64,000 nt of DNA from the NCBI RefSeq assembly GCF_900115635.1, contig NZ_FOXE01000011.1:1-64000 (forward strand). The letters run 5' to 3'. Positions 55,074 through 63,797 of the stretch are shown here, piece by piece. The notes beneath the pieces were generated by a model, which had not been told where the DNA came from, made no database searches, and saw only the letters and a program-made list of their open reading frames with translations. The stretch comes from Oscillibacter sp. PC13 (GTDB lineage: Bacteria; Bacillota; Clostridia; Oscillospirales; Oscillospiraceae). Every line of letters starts with the position of its first letter. Position 1 is the stretch's first letter. A program made the translations under genes and the position numbers.

Positions 55074-56462
55074 TTGGGCAAGTCCAAGTTCCAAATGCCC
55101 ACAGCATACACGATCCTATTTCTTTTGATTATCATTGTGGCGATTTCCACGTGGTTCATTCCGTCCGGTGCCTATGAATATGTGGATGGCGTACCCACGG
55201 CGGGAACGTATCACGCAGTAGAACAAAATCCGCAGGGAGTTGGGGCGGTTCTGAAAGCGGCCTTTTCCGGCTTTTATGACGCGGTGGATGTATGTGTGTT
55301 TATTTTAATGGTGGGCGGCTTTTTGGGTGTAGTGATGAAGACCGGCGCTATTGACGCCGGGGTCTCCAACGTCATCCAGCTGTTGGGAGGACGGGAGAAG
55401 TGGCTGATTCCCATTTTGATGCTGCTGTTCGGCCTTGGCGGCACCACCTACGGCATGTGGGAGGAAACCATGGCCTTTTACCCCCTGTTGATTCCGGTGT
55501 TTTTGGCGGCGGGCTATGACGCAGTAGTAGGAATTTCCGTCATTTTGCTGGGGGCTGGAGCGGGAGTCATTGCCTCCACGGTAAATCCGTTTGCCACCGG
55601 GATTGCCGCCGGATTTGCCGGCGTTTCCCTGGGAGAGGGCATCCTGCTGCGTATTCTCCAGTGGATTGTGTTTGAAGGAACTGCAATTTGGTATGTGATG
55701 GCTTATGCCGCCAGGGTAAAAAAGAACCCATCCCGGTCAGTGGTGGGCGTTGGTGCGGGAAAAATTCACGTGGCAATGGACGAATCGGTGCCCTTCACTC
55801 CCCGGCGAAAAGTCATTATGGCAATTTTTGCACTCACCTTCCTGGTGATGATTTACGGTGTTATTCCATTTGAGGACATGGGCCTGCCGCTGCCGGCCTT
55901 GGGCTGGTGGTTCCCGGAGCTCTCCGCACTATTTCTGGTAGGCGGCATTGTAATTGGTCTGATTGACCGTATGGGAGAGAGCGAAATTGCCGATACCTTT
56001 GTGGCGGGCTGTGCGGATTTGCTGGGTGTGGCCTTCATCATCGGTATCAGCCGGGGCATTACCGTACTGATGAATGATGGCGGTATCACGGACACGGTCC
56101 TCCACTGGGGAGAGAATGCGTTGGCCGGGGCAGGGCCTATCAGCTTTGTGCTGTTGGTATATCTCATTTATCTGCCCCTCACCATTTTGATCCCCTCTTC
56201 TTCGGGCCTGGCGACCCTCTCCGTACCCATCATGGCGCCGCTGGGCAAGTTTGCGGGTGTAGGCGGCGATCTGGTGGTAACGGCTTTCCAGTCAGCGTCT
56301 GGCCTGGTCAATATCATTACCCCCACGGCGGCGGTTGTAATGGGAGCGCTGGCCCTGGGGCACGTACCCTACGACAAGTGGGTAAAATATATCTGGAAGC
56401 TGATCTTGTGTTTTCTGCTGCTGACATTGGGATTCCTGATGGTTGGCGTTTGGCTTTCATGA
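55074..56462 (+). CDS. YfcC-family membrane transporter (probable arginine/ornithine antiporter)
   Basis: TTG 55074 follows AAGGAGG by 7 nt, 13 bp after arcB, and begins GKSKFQMPTAYTILFLLIII. The 462-residue protein has ~11-12 membrane segments and YfcC/DcuC-like motifs (GAIDAGVSNVIQLLGGREKWLIPILMLLFGLGGTTYGMWEE, GAGAGVIASTVNPFATGIAAGFAG, LPLTILIPSSSGLATLSVPIMAPL). In ADI clusters such proteins take the place of ArcD and exchange arginine for ornithine; that role is inferred from context. Confidence 0.88.
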   Translation: MGKSKFQMPTAYTILFLLIIIVAISTWFIPSGAYEYVDGVPTAGTYHAVEQNPQGVGAVLKAAFSGFYDAVDVCVFILMVGGFLGVVMKTGAIDAGVSNVIQLLGGREKWLIPILMLLFGLGGTTYGMWEETMAFYPLLIPVFLAAGYDAVVGISVILLGAGAGVIASTVNPFATGIAAGFAGVSLGEGILLRILQWIVFEGTAIWYVMAYAARVKKNPSRSVVGVGAGKIHVAMDESVPFTPRRKVIMAIFALTFLVMIYGVIPFEDMGLPLPALGWWFPELSALFLVGGIVIGLIDRMGESEIADTFVAGCADLLGVAFIIGISRGITVLMNDGGITDTVLHWGENALAGAGPISFVLLVYLIYLPLTILIPSSSGLATLSVPIMAPLGKFAGVGGDLVVTAFQSASGLVNIITPTAAVVMGALALGHVPYDKWVKYIWKLILCFLLLTLGFLMVGVWLS

Positions 56463-56492
56463 AAAAAGGCGGCCGTGGGCCGCCTTTTTTAT
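56462..56492 (+). terminator. Terminator of the arc cluster
   Basis: The stem AAAAAAGGCGGCC with GGCCGCCTTTTTT directly follows the transporter stop and works on both strands. Confidence 0.9.
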
Positions 56493-56665
56493 ATGTTTAG
56501 TTTACAGCAGAAGGGAAAGAGCATGAGTTTAAACACCGCTTGTATATCTTGTGTAGGATTTTTCTGAAAAATGTCCATGGATTTGTGAAATTGTGCAAGA
56601 AAGACGGCGAGCCCTTCACTATACTGAAAACATGGAACTATAAAATTCAGCAAGGAGGATTTACA

Positions 56666-58081
56666 ATGAGTCATGCAGATCATGTGAAAAGCAGCATCAA
56701 GCTGGTATGCTGTGCGCGAAAGAAGGGGTATCCCGGCTGGCCCCACGTGGATTATGATCACGAGGGAATGATGGCGCGATACCTGCCGCAGCTGCAGGAA
56801 GCACTGCCCAACTGTGAGTTTACCGTAGTTTACTACAGCAATGCAGAAGAGGCCAAGGCGGGCTTTGCGGACAACGATCAGTACGACGGTGTGGCCATTT
56901 TCAATGCGACCCATGGTATCGGTGTTGCCAATGAGTTTGTCTGTCTGGGGAAGCCCGGTGTGATTGTAGACGAGCTCTATGCTGGTTCCGGCGATTTGGT
57001 GCGGCTGAATACCCGAATCAACAAAGAGCACCTGCCCATCGTTGTTGTGGCCTCTTCGAACTTTAGCGATGCCATCCAGGCAATCCGCCTGTTACATGTG
57101 AGAAAGCAGCTGGCATCTTCCAAAATTGTACTCTTCAAAAATTTTGAGCCTATCAGCGAAAACATGGAGGCATTTTTGAAGGAGGCGCTGGGAACCGGAA
57201 GTACGTGGAAACGGTATCTGGCCGGTCCGGCAGGACTCCAGGAGAAGCTGAACAAGCTCCGGGAAAATTTCGGCGTTGAGGTTGTTTTGAAGACCAAGTC
57301 GGATTTGGAGCGCTACTATAATGAGGCGGATCTGACGGAGGCCCAAACTGTGGCGGACCGTTGGCTGCATGGAGCCCAGGGGTGTATTGAGCCAAGCAAA
57401 GAGGACGTCTTTAACTCCGCCAGAATGTACCTGGGCCTGAAACGCTGTGTGGAGGAGGAACAAGTCGATGCCGTCAGCGTAGACTGCATCATGATGTTCT
57501 ATACCACAGATCTTTCGGTTTATCCCTGTATGAGTCACTCTCAAATGTGCGACGATGGACTCACCGGCACCTGTGAATCCGACATCGACTCCACGCTGAC
57601 GCAGCTGGCCATTCGCTATCTCACAGGCCGCGCAGGATTTATTTCAGATCCTGTTATTGACACGGCCACCAATCAGATCATTTACGCCCACTGTTCCGCC
57701 GCTACCAAGTGGTTTGGCCCGGAAAGTCCTGCTCAGCCCTACTTCCTGCGATCTCACAGCGAAGATCACAACAGCACCTCCATTCAGAGCATTATGCCGG
57801 TGGGCGAGACGGTGACTACTGTGAAGATGGACATCGAGAACCACGCAATGGCCTTACATACAGCCAAGGCAGTGGGGAATGTCAGCGAGGAGAAAGGCTG
57901 CCGCACCAAGCTGGCCGCCGAAGTGCCGGACGCACAGGTGCTGCTGGACAACTGGGATGCCGATGTTTTCAGCTGGCACAAGGTCACCTTCTACGGTGAT
58001 TATCGCCGGGAGTTTCTGAATCTCGCAAAACTTTACAGCATGAAGGCGGTCCAAGAGGATCGGGCGGCTTCCGGCTGCTGA
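56666..58081 (+). CDS. L-fucose/L-arabinose isomerase-fold protein
   Basis: The ATG at 56666 has AAGGAGG 8 nt upstream. The 471-residue protein resembles the FucI/AraA-like family: an N-terminal Rossmann-like domain (LVCCARKKGYPGWPHVDYDHEGMMARYL, VAIFNATHGIGVANEFV), a middle domain (VDAVSVDCIMMFYTTDLSVYPCMSHSQMCDDG) with the region of the metal-binding Glu/Asp, and a C-terminal beta domain. Family enzymes interconvert aldoses and ketoses using Mn2+. An FGGY kinase follows 43 bp later, fitting a deoxysugar or pentose pathway. The substrate is not determined and the sequence is divergent from true FucI. Confidence 0.75.
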   Translation: MSHADHVKSSIKLVCCARKKGYPGWPHVDYDHEGMMARYLPQLQEALPNCEFTVVYYSNAEEAKAGFADNDQYDGVAIFNATHGIGVANEFVCLGKPGVIVDELYAGSGDLVRLNTRINKEHLPIVVVASSNFSDAIQAIRLLHVRKQLASSKIVLFKNFEPISENMEAFLKEALGTGSTWKRYLAGPAGLQEKLNKLRENFGVEVVLKTKSDLERYYNEADLTEAQTVADRWLHGAQGCIEPSKEDVFNSARMYLGLKRCVEEEQVDAVSVDCIMMFYTTDLSVYPCMSHSQMCDDGLTGTCESDIDSTLTQLAIRYLTGRAGFISDPVIDTATNQIIYAHCSAATKWFGPESPAQPYFLRSHSEDHNSTSIQSIMPVGETVTTVKMDIENHAMALHTAKAVGNVSEEKGCRTKLAAEVPDAQVLLDNWDADVFSWHKVTFYGDYRREFLNLAKLYSMKAVQEDRAASGC

Positions 58082-58124
58082 GAAACCCTGAAGCAGCTGG
58101 CTGGCGGAAAAGGGAGTGCATAAT

Positions 58125-59672
58125 ATGGCATATCTAATGGGAATTGACTTGGGCTCTACCAGTATCAAGGCGGTGGTCTACGACGAGACTGGAAATATGA
58201 TTTCCAGCGGTTCTCAGCCCACGCCGCTGACTCACGACAATCCTGCTCAGCCCACTTGGTGCGTCTGGGAGCCTAAGCGGATTTGGGACAGTGTAGTTTA
58301 TGCGGTGATGGAAGCAACCTCTAAAGTAAAGGACGTTCAAGATATTAAAGCCTTGGCGGTAACAGGCTTTGGAATGGATGGCTTGCCCATGGACCGGGAA
58401 GGCAATCCGCTCTATCCCATGATTTCCTGGCATTGTCCCAGGACCATCCCTCAATATGAAGCGTTTACCCGACGTATCGGTACGGAGAACATTTTTCACA
58501 GGACGGGGAAGCGTGCCATGGACATTGATACGATCTACCGGATGCAGTGGATGAAGGAGAACCATCCAGAGATTTTGGATGCCACGGACAAATGGCTGCT
58601 GATTGAGGATTACATCAATTATATGCTCTGCGGTGTCAAGGCTACAGACTATTCCATGGCGACCTGCACCTCGGCGTTTGACCAACGAACTCACGACTGG
58701 TGTGATGATTTGCTGCGAGAGGCGGGGATATCCAAAAATATTTTCCCAAAGGCATATCCTGCTGGACGGGTATTGGGGACGATTCTTCCTATGGCGGCAC
58801 GGGAGACGGGGCTGGCACCCGGCACGGTGGTGGTGTTGGGCGGCCATGATTTCATCTGCGCGGCATTGGCCACCGGCGCTATCGACGAATCTGTGCTGCT
58901 GGATATTACCGGGACCTGGGAGATGCTGGTGTTGGCAACGGATCAAATCAACATCACCGATGAACTCTATGAAAGCGGTTATTATCTGGAAGGTCATGTG
59001 GCCAAGGGCAAGTGCTGTTATGTAGGCAGTACTGTCAGCGGAGACATGACTGAATGGATGCGGAGGAACCTCTGCGCGGAAGAGCGTATGATTGCCTCAG
59101 CCCAGGAAACAGATATCTGGAGCACCATCATGGAGGTGTGCCGCAAGTCTCCGCCCGGCAGCAACGGCTGTATGTTCCTGCCGCATTTTTCCGGGGCTGG
59201 TGCCCCCAACCGAGATCCAGATTCCATGGGGGCCTTCGTGGGGCTCCACAATGCCGTACGCAAGCGGGATATGATGCGCAGCATCCTGGAGGGCTTGGAC
59301 TACCAGTTCCGCATGATGGCGGATTCGTTTACGGCCTATCGCCTGGGAACGCCCCAGCGGATTGTGGCCACCGGCGGCGCAGCATATAATAAGTTCTGGA
59401 TGCAAAACAAGGCGGATGTCACCGGATGGAGGTTAGAAGTGCCGGAACTCTATGAGGCAACACCTCTTGGCGCAGCCATGGTGGCGGGGCTGGGTATTGG
59501 TGTTTATGCCAGTGAACAGCAGGCTGTGGAAGCCGTGCGCCGCAGCGTCACCATCTATGAACCGGACGAGGAACTGCACAAGCGCTATGACGACTACTAT
59601 CAAAACATCTATGTAAAACTACAGGGAGCACTGGGGGACGTCAATCACGCCATTTCCAAGCGTTTTCGCTGA
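58125..59672 (+). CDS. FGGY-family carbohydrate kinase
   Basis: ATG 58125 has AAAAGGGAG upstream. The 515-residue protein has the two actin-like FGGY domains: the phosphate-1 loop MGIDLGSTSIKAVVYD, the sugar-binding GFGMDGLPMDREG, the catalytic Asp region (VVVLGGHDFICAALATGAI) and the second FGGY signature (RIVATGGAAYNKFWMQNKADVTG). Such kinases phosphorylate ketoses such as fuculose, ribulose or xylulose. It is encoded directly after the isomerase-fold protein, and a regulator follows. Confidence 0.93.
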   Translation: MAYLMGIDLGSTSIKAVVYDETGNMISSGSQPTPLTHDNPAQPTWCVWEPKRIWDSVVYAVMEATSKVKDVQDIKALAVTGFGMDGLPMDREGNPLYPMISWHCPRTIPQYEAFTRRIGTENIFHRTGKRAMDIDTIYRMQWMKENHPEILDATDKWLLIEDYINYMLCGVKATDYSMATCTSAFDQRTHDWCDDLLREAGISKNIFPKAYPAGRVLGTILPMAARETGLAPGTVVVLGGHDFICAALATGAIDESVLLDITGTWEMLVLATDQINITDELYESGYYLEGHVAKGKCCYVGSTVSGDMTEWMRRNLCAEERMIASAQETDIWSTIMEVCRKSPPGSNGCMFLPHFSGAGAPNRDPDSMGAFVGLHNAVRKRDMMRSILEGLDYQFRMMADSFTAYRLGTPQRIVATGGAAYNKFWMQNKADVTGWRLEVPELYEATPLGAAMVAGLGIGVYASEQQAVEAVRRSVTIYEPDEELHKRYDDYYQNIYVKLQGALGDVNHAISKRFR

Positions 59673-59757
59673 ATACAAACAGCGGCGGAGCTTATCCGCC
59701 GCTGTTTGCGTTTCTGCTTTTTGGATGGTATACTTTCTGTTGAGAGGAGGGGATTAC

Positions 59758-60933
59758 ATGTTGCCTAAGGGGCAATTGCAGCGTTGTCAGCAGTGTTGCC
59801 AGGATATACGACTGCTTTGCGGCGTGGACTGCCGGACGGTGAGCACAGAAGAGATCCGAATTCTGCGTGAGACGCCACCCCAGCCGGATTTTTGCGATGG
59901 ATGCAGCTATATCCGTTGCCGTGCCCGTGCCACCCATGCATACGGCTGCAACGAATCTTACCGATGGCACAGCCCGTACCTCTACTATTGTCCGCTGGGA
60001 CTGGCCTTTGTGGCACAATGCATATGTACTGACGCCGGAGAACTGGAAGGCGGCATTGCCGCAGGCCCATTTCTTACAAGCAACCGGGAAGAGGCCCGAG
60101 AGCAGGTGGCAGAGCTGACCAGTGCCGTCTGCATTGATTCAGTGCCCCAATGGAGTGGGGATCAGTCCGCCGCGCTGGGACGGCTTTTGGAGTTCCTTTG
60201 CCGGGGTATGATAAGTGAAGGCTTTCGCCCGCCGTCCGCCGTTTTGCCGGAAAACCAAGGTGAACCGGCAGATCTGAGTACTTCGCTAGAGGGGGAACGC
60301 CAGCTTCAGCAGCTCATAGAACAGCAGGACAGTGAGGGCGCCCGGGGGTTGCTGGATCAGGTGTTTTCGCAGGCTTACGCCGCCAGCGGCGGTGACACGG
60401 AGGCTATGCGCCACCGTGTGATGGAGCTGTCGGTGATGCTTGCAAGGGCTTGCGTCAACGCAGGGGCAGATGTACAGGAGGTTTTTGGACGCAGCGACTA
60501 TTTGACAGACATCCGGGAATTTTCCACTGTGGATCAGCTCTATAGCTGGATTACCTCCGTCCTGCGGCGTTTCATGGATTATACATTTGAATTTCAACAG
60601 GTGCGCCACGCCAACGCACTTTTCAATGCACAGCGGTTCATCCGACAGCATTATGCGGAGAGACTGACGCTGGAGAGCATCGCGGCAGAGGTTTGCCTCA
60701 GCCCAGGCTATCTAAGCAGCCTTTTTAAAGCAGAGGCCGGAGAGAGCCTCTTCGCTTATCTGAATCGCTTTCGGGTGAAGCGGAGCCGGCAGCTATTGCT
60801 GGAGAGCAGCCGTCCTTTGGTGGAGGTAGCTCACGCTTGCGGATTTGAGGACCAGAGCTACTTTACCCGGGTCTTCAAAAAGTACACCGGAGTCTCCCCT
60901 GGGAAATTCCGCCAAAAAAATGGAAGGGTATGA
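59758..60933 (+). CDS. PocR-domain AraC-family regulator
   Basis: The ATG at 59758 follows GAGAGGAGGGG. The 391-residue protein has an N-terminal PocR-type sensory domain rich in cysteines (RCQQCCQDIRLLCGVDC, DFCDGCSYIRCRA, YYCPLGLAFVAQCICTD), a linker, and a C-terminal double helix-turn-helix (FIRQHYAERLTLESIAAEVCLSPGYLSSLFKAEAG, VAHACGFEDQSYFTRVFKKYTGVSPGKFR). PocR controls propanediol use in enterics through a small hydrocarbon ligand. Here it probably controls the kinase/isomerase genes just upstream. Confidence 0.92.
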   Translation: MLPKGQLQRCQQCCQDIRLLCGVDCRTVSTEEIRILRETPPQPDFCDGCSYIRCRARATHAYGCNESYRWHSPYLYYCPLGLAFVAQCICTDAGELEGGIAAGPFLTSNREEAREQVAELTSAVCIDSVPQWSGDQSAALGRLLEFLCRGMISEGFRPPSAVLPENQGEPADLSTSLEGERQLQQLIEQQDSEGARGLLDQVFSQAYAASGGDTEAMRHRVMELSVMLARACVNAGADVQEVFGRSDYLTDIREFSTVDQLYSWITSVLRRFMDYTFEFQQVRHANALFNAQRFIRQHYAERLTLESIAAEVCLSPGYLSSLFKAEAGESLFAYLNRFRVKRSRQLLLESSRPLVEVAHACGFEDQSYFTRVFKKYTGVSPGKFRQKNGRV

Positions 60934-60951
60934 GCAAGGAACCGATCATTG

Positions 60952-60997
60952 ATTCAAACAGAACGGCACCCCATATGGGGTGCCGTTCTGTTTGAAT
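60952..60997. repeat. Perfect 46-bp palindrome without loop
   Basis: Arms 60952-60974 and 60975-60997 are exact reverse complements with no spacer. It lies between the convergent PocR-AraC and lpdA genes, 18 bp after the former stop. It can act as a terminator for both, although the T-tails are short (TTTGAAT). Confidence 0.8.
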
Positions 60998-61077
60998 GCA
61001 GAAAATATCTTTCCGGAGGATGGCTTCTAAGGGGAGACAGAGACAGCGGAGCGGGAGGAAATCAAGATCCGTTGTGT

Positions 61078-62469
61078 TCAGTGCTTGGCAGGAAGATGGA
61101 TGCAGCGGCCCAAAGCAGCGCTACAGGCTTCCATGAAAGCCTCTGAAACACTTGGATGGGCGTGAATGATGTCGGCAGCTTCCTCCGCAGTTACCTCAGA
61201 AGCGATCAAGGAGGCAGGCTCAGAGATCATCTCGGCCGCCTGCGCACCAAAAATATGGACGCCCAAAAGTTCAGAATACTTTTCCAATACGATGACCTTC
61301 ACAAACCCCTCTGTCTCGCCGCTGGCCAGAGACCGGCCGTTGGCAGAAAAGGGGAAGCGGCCGATTTTCAGAGAGGCGGCACCATATTTCGCTTCCGCTT
61401 CCGCTTCCGTAATTCCCACAGATGCAGCCTGAGGGGAGGTGTAGACACAGGAAGGAACTGCGCTGAGGTTGATGCTGCGGTGAATACCCATTGCATTTTC
61501 GGCAGCTACCTCACCCATTTTGAAGGCGGTGTGAGCCAGCATCAGCTTGCCGTTGATGTCGCCCGCGGCATAGATGTTTGGAATGCTGGTACGCAGATGT
61601 TCGTCTGCCAAGACCTTGCCGTTCTCTACAGCCAGACGCCCTGCCAGGGCGCCCAGACAGCTGGTATCGGTGGTACGTCCCACGGAGAGCAGGATTTTGT
61701 CGGCTTCCACCACATCACCGCCGGCACAGAGAATGCGGCTGGAGGAGCCGGCATTTTCAATGCGGGTGATTTGTGAGGAGAGCATCAGCCGTACTCCCTG
61801 CTTTTCCATACAGGGGGCCAATGCCTCGGAAAGCTCCCGGTCCATCATGGGCAGCAGGCGATCGGCAGCCTCGACAATGGTTACCTCGCTGCCGAAACCC
61901 CGAAAGGCTGTGGCCATTTCGCAGCCAATGACGCCGCCGCCGATGATGGCCAGACGCCGGGGGAGCTCAGTGATCTCCAGAATATCGGTGCTGTTGAGTA
62001 CGTTGGGATCTTCAATGCCGGGGATGGGAATGCTGCAGGCCTTGGCTCCCCCGCAAAGAAGAATGGAATCAGCCTGATAGGACGCTCCGTTGCACAGAAT
62101 GGTATGCTCGTCAACCAGGGAGGCTTCACCCTTTATCACGGTTACGCGATTGGACCGGAGCAGGGCAGCCACGCCGCTGGTCAGCTGGCGGACGACCTGA
62201 TCCTTATAGGCCTTCACCACGGGCATATCCACGACGGCATTGGGGTCGTTCTTTATACCGCGCTGACTGGCACTGCGGATTTCGTTGAGAACATCAGCAG
62301 TTTTGATATAAGTTTTGGTGGGAATGCAGCCGCGGTTAAGGCAGGTACCGCCTATGGTGTCCTTTTCAAAAAGCACCACACTGGCGCCGAGCTGGGCGCC
62401 TCGGATGGCCGCAACATATCCCGCCGGACCGCCACCGATGACGGCAATCTGAAATGCTTTTTCAGCCAT
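61078..62469 (-). CDS. lpdA: Dihydrolipoyl dehydrogenase (E3)
   Basis: The 463-residue flavoprotein has the FAD motif IAVIGGGPAGYVAAIRGAQLG, the redox disulfide GGTCLNRGCIPTK (~40), the NAD motif LAIIGGGVIGCEMATAF (~172), the FAD-closing IYAAGDINGK and the C-terminal active-site HAHPSVSEAF (His-Pro, Glu). It reoxidises the lipoyl group of E2 with NAD+. It lies 18 bp after the E2 gene as the last gene visible in the dehydrogenase operon. Confidence 0.96.
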   Translation of the reverse strand: MAEKAFQIAVIGGGPAGYVAAIRGAQLGASVVLFEKDTIGGTCLNRGCIPTKTYIKTADVLNEIRSASQRGIKNDPNAVVDMPVVKAYKDQVVRQLTSGVAALLRSNRVTVIKGEASLVDEHTILCNGASYQADSILLCGGAKACSIPIPGIEDPNVLNSTDILEITELPRRLAIIGGGVIGCEMATAFRGFGSEVTIVEAADRLLPMMDRELSEALAPCMEKQGVRLMLSSQITRIENAGSSSRILCAGGDVVEADKILLSVGRTTDTSCLGALAGRLAVENGKVLADEHLRTSIPNIYAAGDINGKLMLAHTAFKMGEVAAENAMGIHRSINLSAVPSCVYTSPQAASVGITEAEAEAKYGAASLKIGRFPFSANGRSLASGETEGFVKVIVLEKYSELLGVHIFGAQAAEMISEPASLIASEVTAEEAADIIHAHPSVSEAFMEACSAALGRCIHLPAKH

Positions 62470-62487
62470 ATTCTACACTCCTAACGA

Positions 62488-63774
62488 TTACAGGACCAAA
62501 AACAGTTCGGGGCTTTCAATGTATTCTTTCATGGTCTGCATGATGTGACCAACCTCACCGCCGTCGAAGACCCGATGATCATAGGTGACGGAGAGAACCA
62601 TCATGGTGCGGATGCAGATCTCGCCCTGATAGACGGCAGGTTTGTCCACACAGCGCCCAAAACCAATAATGCAAGACTGGGGAGAGGGCAGAATGGGATT
62701 GAAGTTATCCACCGGGAAGATTCCCATGTTGGTAATGGTAAATGTGGCACCGGATTGATCGTCCATAGTCAGCTTCCGCTCCCGGGCCTTGATGACAATT
62801 TTCCGCAGAGCTTGACTCAGTTCCACCAGAGACATCCGATCCGCATGGTGAACCACCGGGGAGGTCAGTCCGTAATCAGTGGCCACTGCCATGCTCAGAT
62901 TTACATAGGGATAGGAAAGAATTTCAGTATCTGTATAGGAGGCATTGGCCAAGGGGTGGGTCTGAATCATCTTCACAGCCGCATAGGAGAGCAGATCGTT
63001 GATGGTAATCCGGGTCCCCAGCCGCTCCTGATGGCTCAGAAGGGATCCGCGCAGACGCATGAGATCAGTGACATCAATTTCAACGGAATCGGAAGTCTGA
63101 GCCATACTATGCTGGCTGTTGTACATATTCCGGGCGATGGCTGCGCGGATGGGAGTCAGGGGAATGCGGACGGGCTCGCCGGCCGGAGCGGCGGCTCCAC
63201 TGCCCAATACATCGTCCTTGCGGATTTTACCCCGGAAGCCGGTTCCGGTGATGGAGGTCAGATCCACATCGTTGACCTCGGCCACCTTCCGGGCCAGAGA
63301 CGTTGCTTTAGCAGACTTGCGGGCGGAGGCAGCCTCTACATCCCGGGCGAGAATCTCCCCAGCGGTGCCGCTGGGGACTATGTCAGCCAGATCGATCCCT
63401 GCTTCCTGGGCAAGCTTTTTGGCATAGGGCGTTGCAGCCAGAGGGGCCGCAGGTGCAGCAGGAGCGGCGGGAGCGTTTGTCGCCTCTGATGCTGTGGGAG
63501 TATCAGGAATAACGGAGGCGGTGTCGGGGATTTTTTCCCCTTCCTTTCCAATATAGCCAATGGTTTGCAGGACTGGCACCGTGGTGCCATCCTCCACCAG
63601 CTTAGCCAGCAGAATCCCGGTGCCGGGAGCTTCTGCCTCCATGGTGATCTTATCAGTTTCAATTTCCATAATGGGCTCGTCAAGCTGTACGGGATCGCCA
63701 ACGTTTTTCAGCCAGCGAATCAGGGTTCCCTCTTTCATATCCATGCCTGCTTTGGGCATAAAAACTTCAACCAT
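62488..63774 (-). CDS. 2-oxoacid dehydrogenase acyltransferase (E2)
   Basis: The 428-residue protein has one N-terminal lipoyl domain with the lipoylated Lys in EIETDKITMEAEAPG (~42), an Ala/Pro linker, two peripheral-subunit-binding-like segments (TPYAKKLAQEAGIDLADIVPSG and SLARKVAEVNDVDLTSITGTG) and a catalytic domain ending in the CoA-acyltransferase motif YDHRVFDGGEVGHIMQTM. It forms the core of a pyruvate- or acetoin/branched-chain-type complex. Two E3-binding-type segments are slightly unusual for a single-lipoyl E2. It is 23 bp after the E1 beta gene. Confidence 0.93.
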   Translation of the reverse strand: MVEVFMPKAGMDMKEGTLIRWLKNVGDPVQLDEPIMEIETDKITMEAEAPGTGILLAKLVEDGTTVPVLQTIGYIGKEGEKIPDTASVIPDTPTASEATNAPAAPAAPAAPLAATPYAKKLAQEAGIDLADIVPSGTAGEILARDVEAASARKSAKATSLARKVAEVNDVDLTSITGTGFRGKIRKDDVLGSGAAAPAGEPVRIPLTPIRAAIARNMYNSQHSMAQTSDSVEIDVTDLMRLRGSLLSHQERLGTRITINDLLSYAAVKMIQTHPLANASYTDTEILSYPYVNLSMAVATDYGLTSPVVHHADRMSLVELSQALRKIVIKARERKLTMDDQSGATFTITNMGIFPVDNFNPILPSPQSCIIGFGRCVDKPAVYQGEICIRTMMVLSVTYDHRVFDGGEVGHIMQTMKEYIESPELFLVL

Positions 63775-63797
63775 GTGTCGTTCCTCCTACAAAGAGC

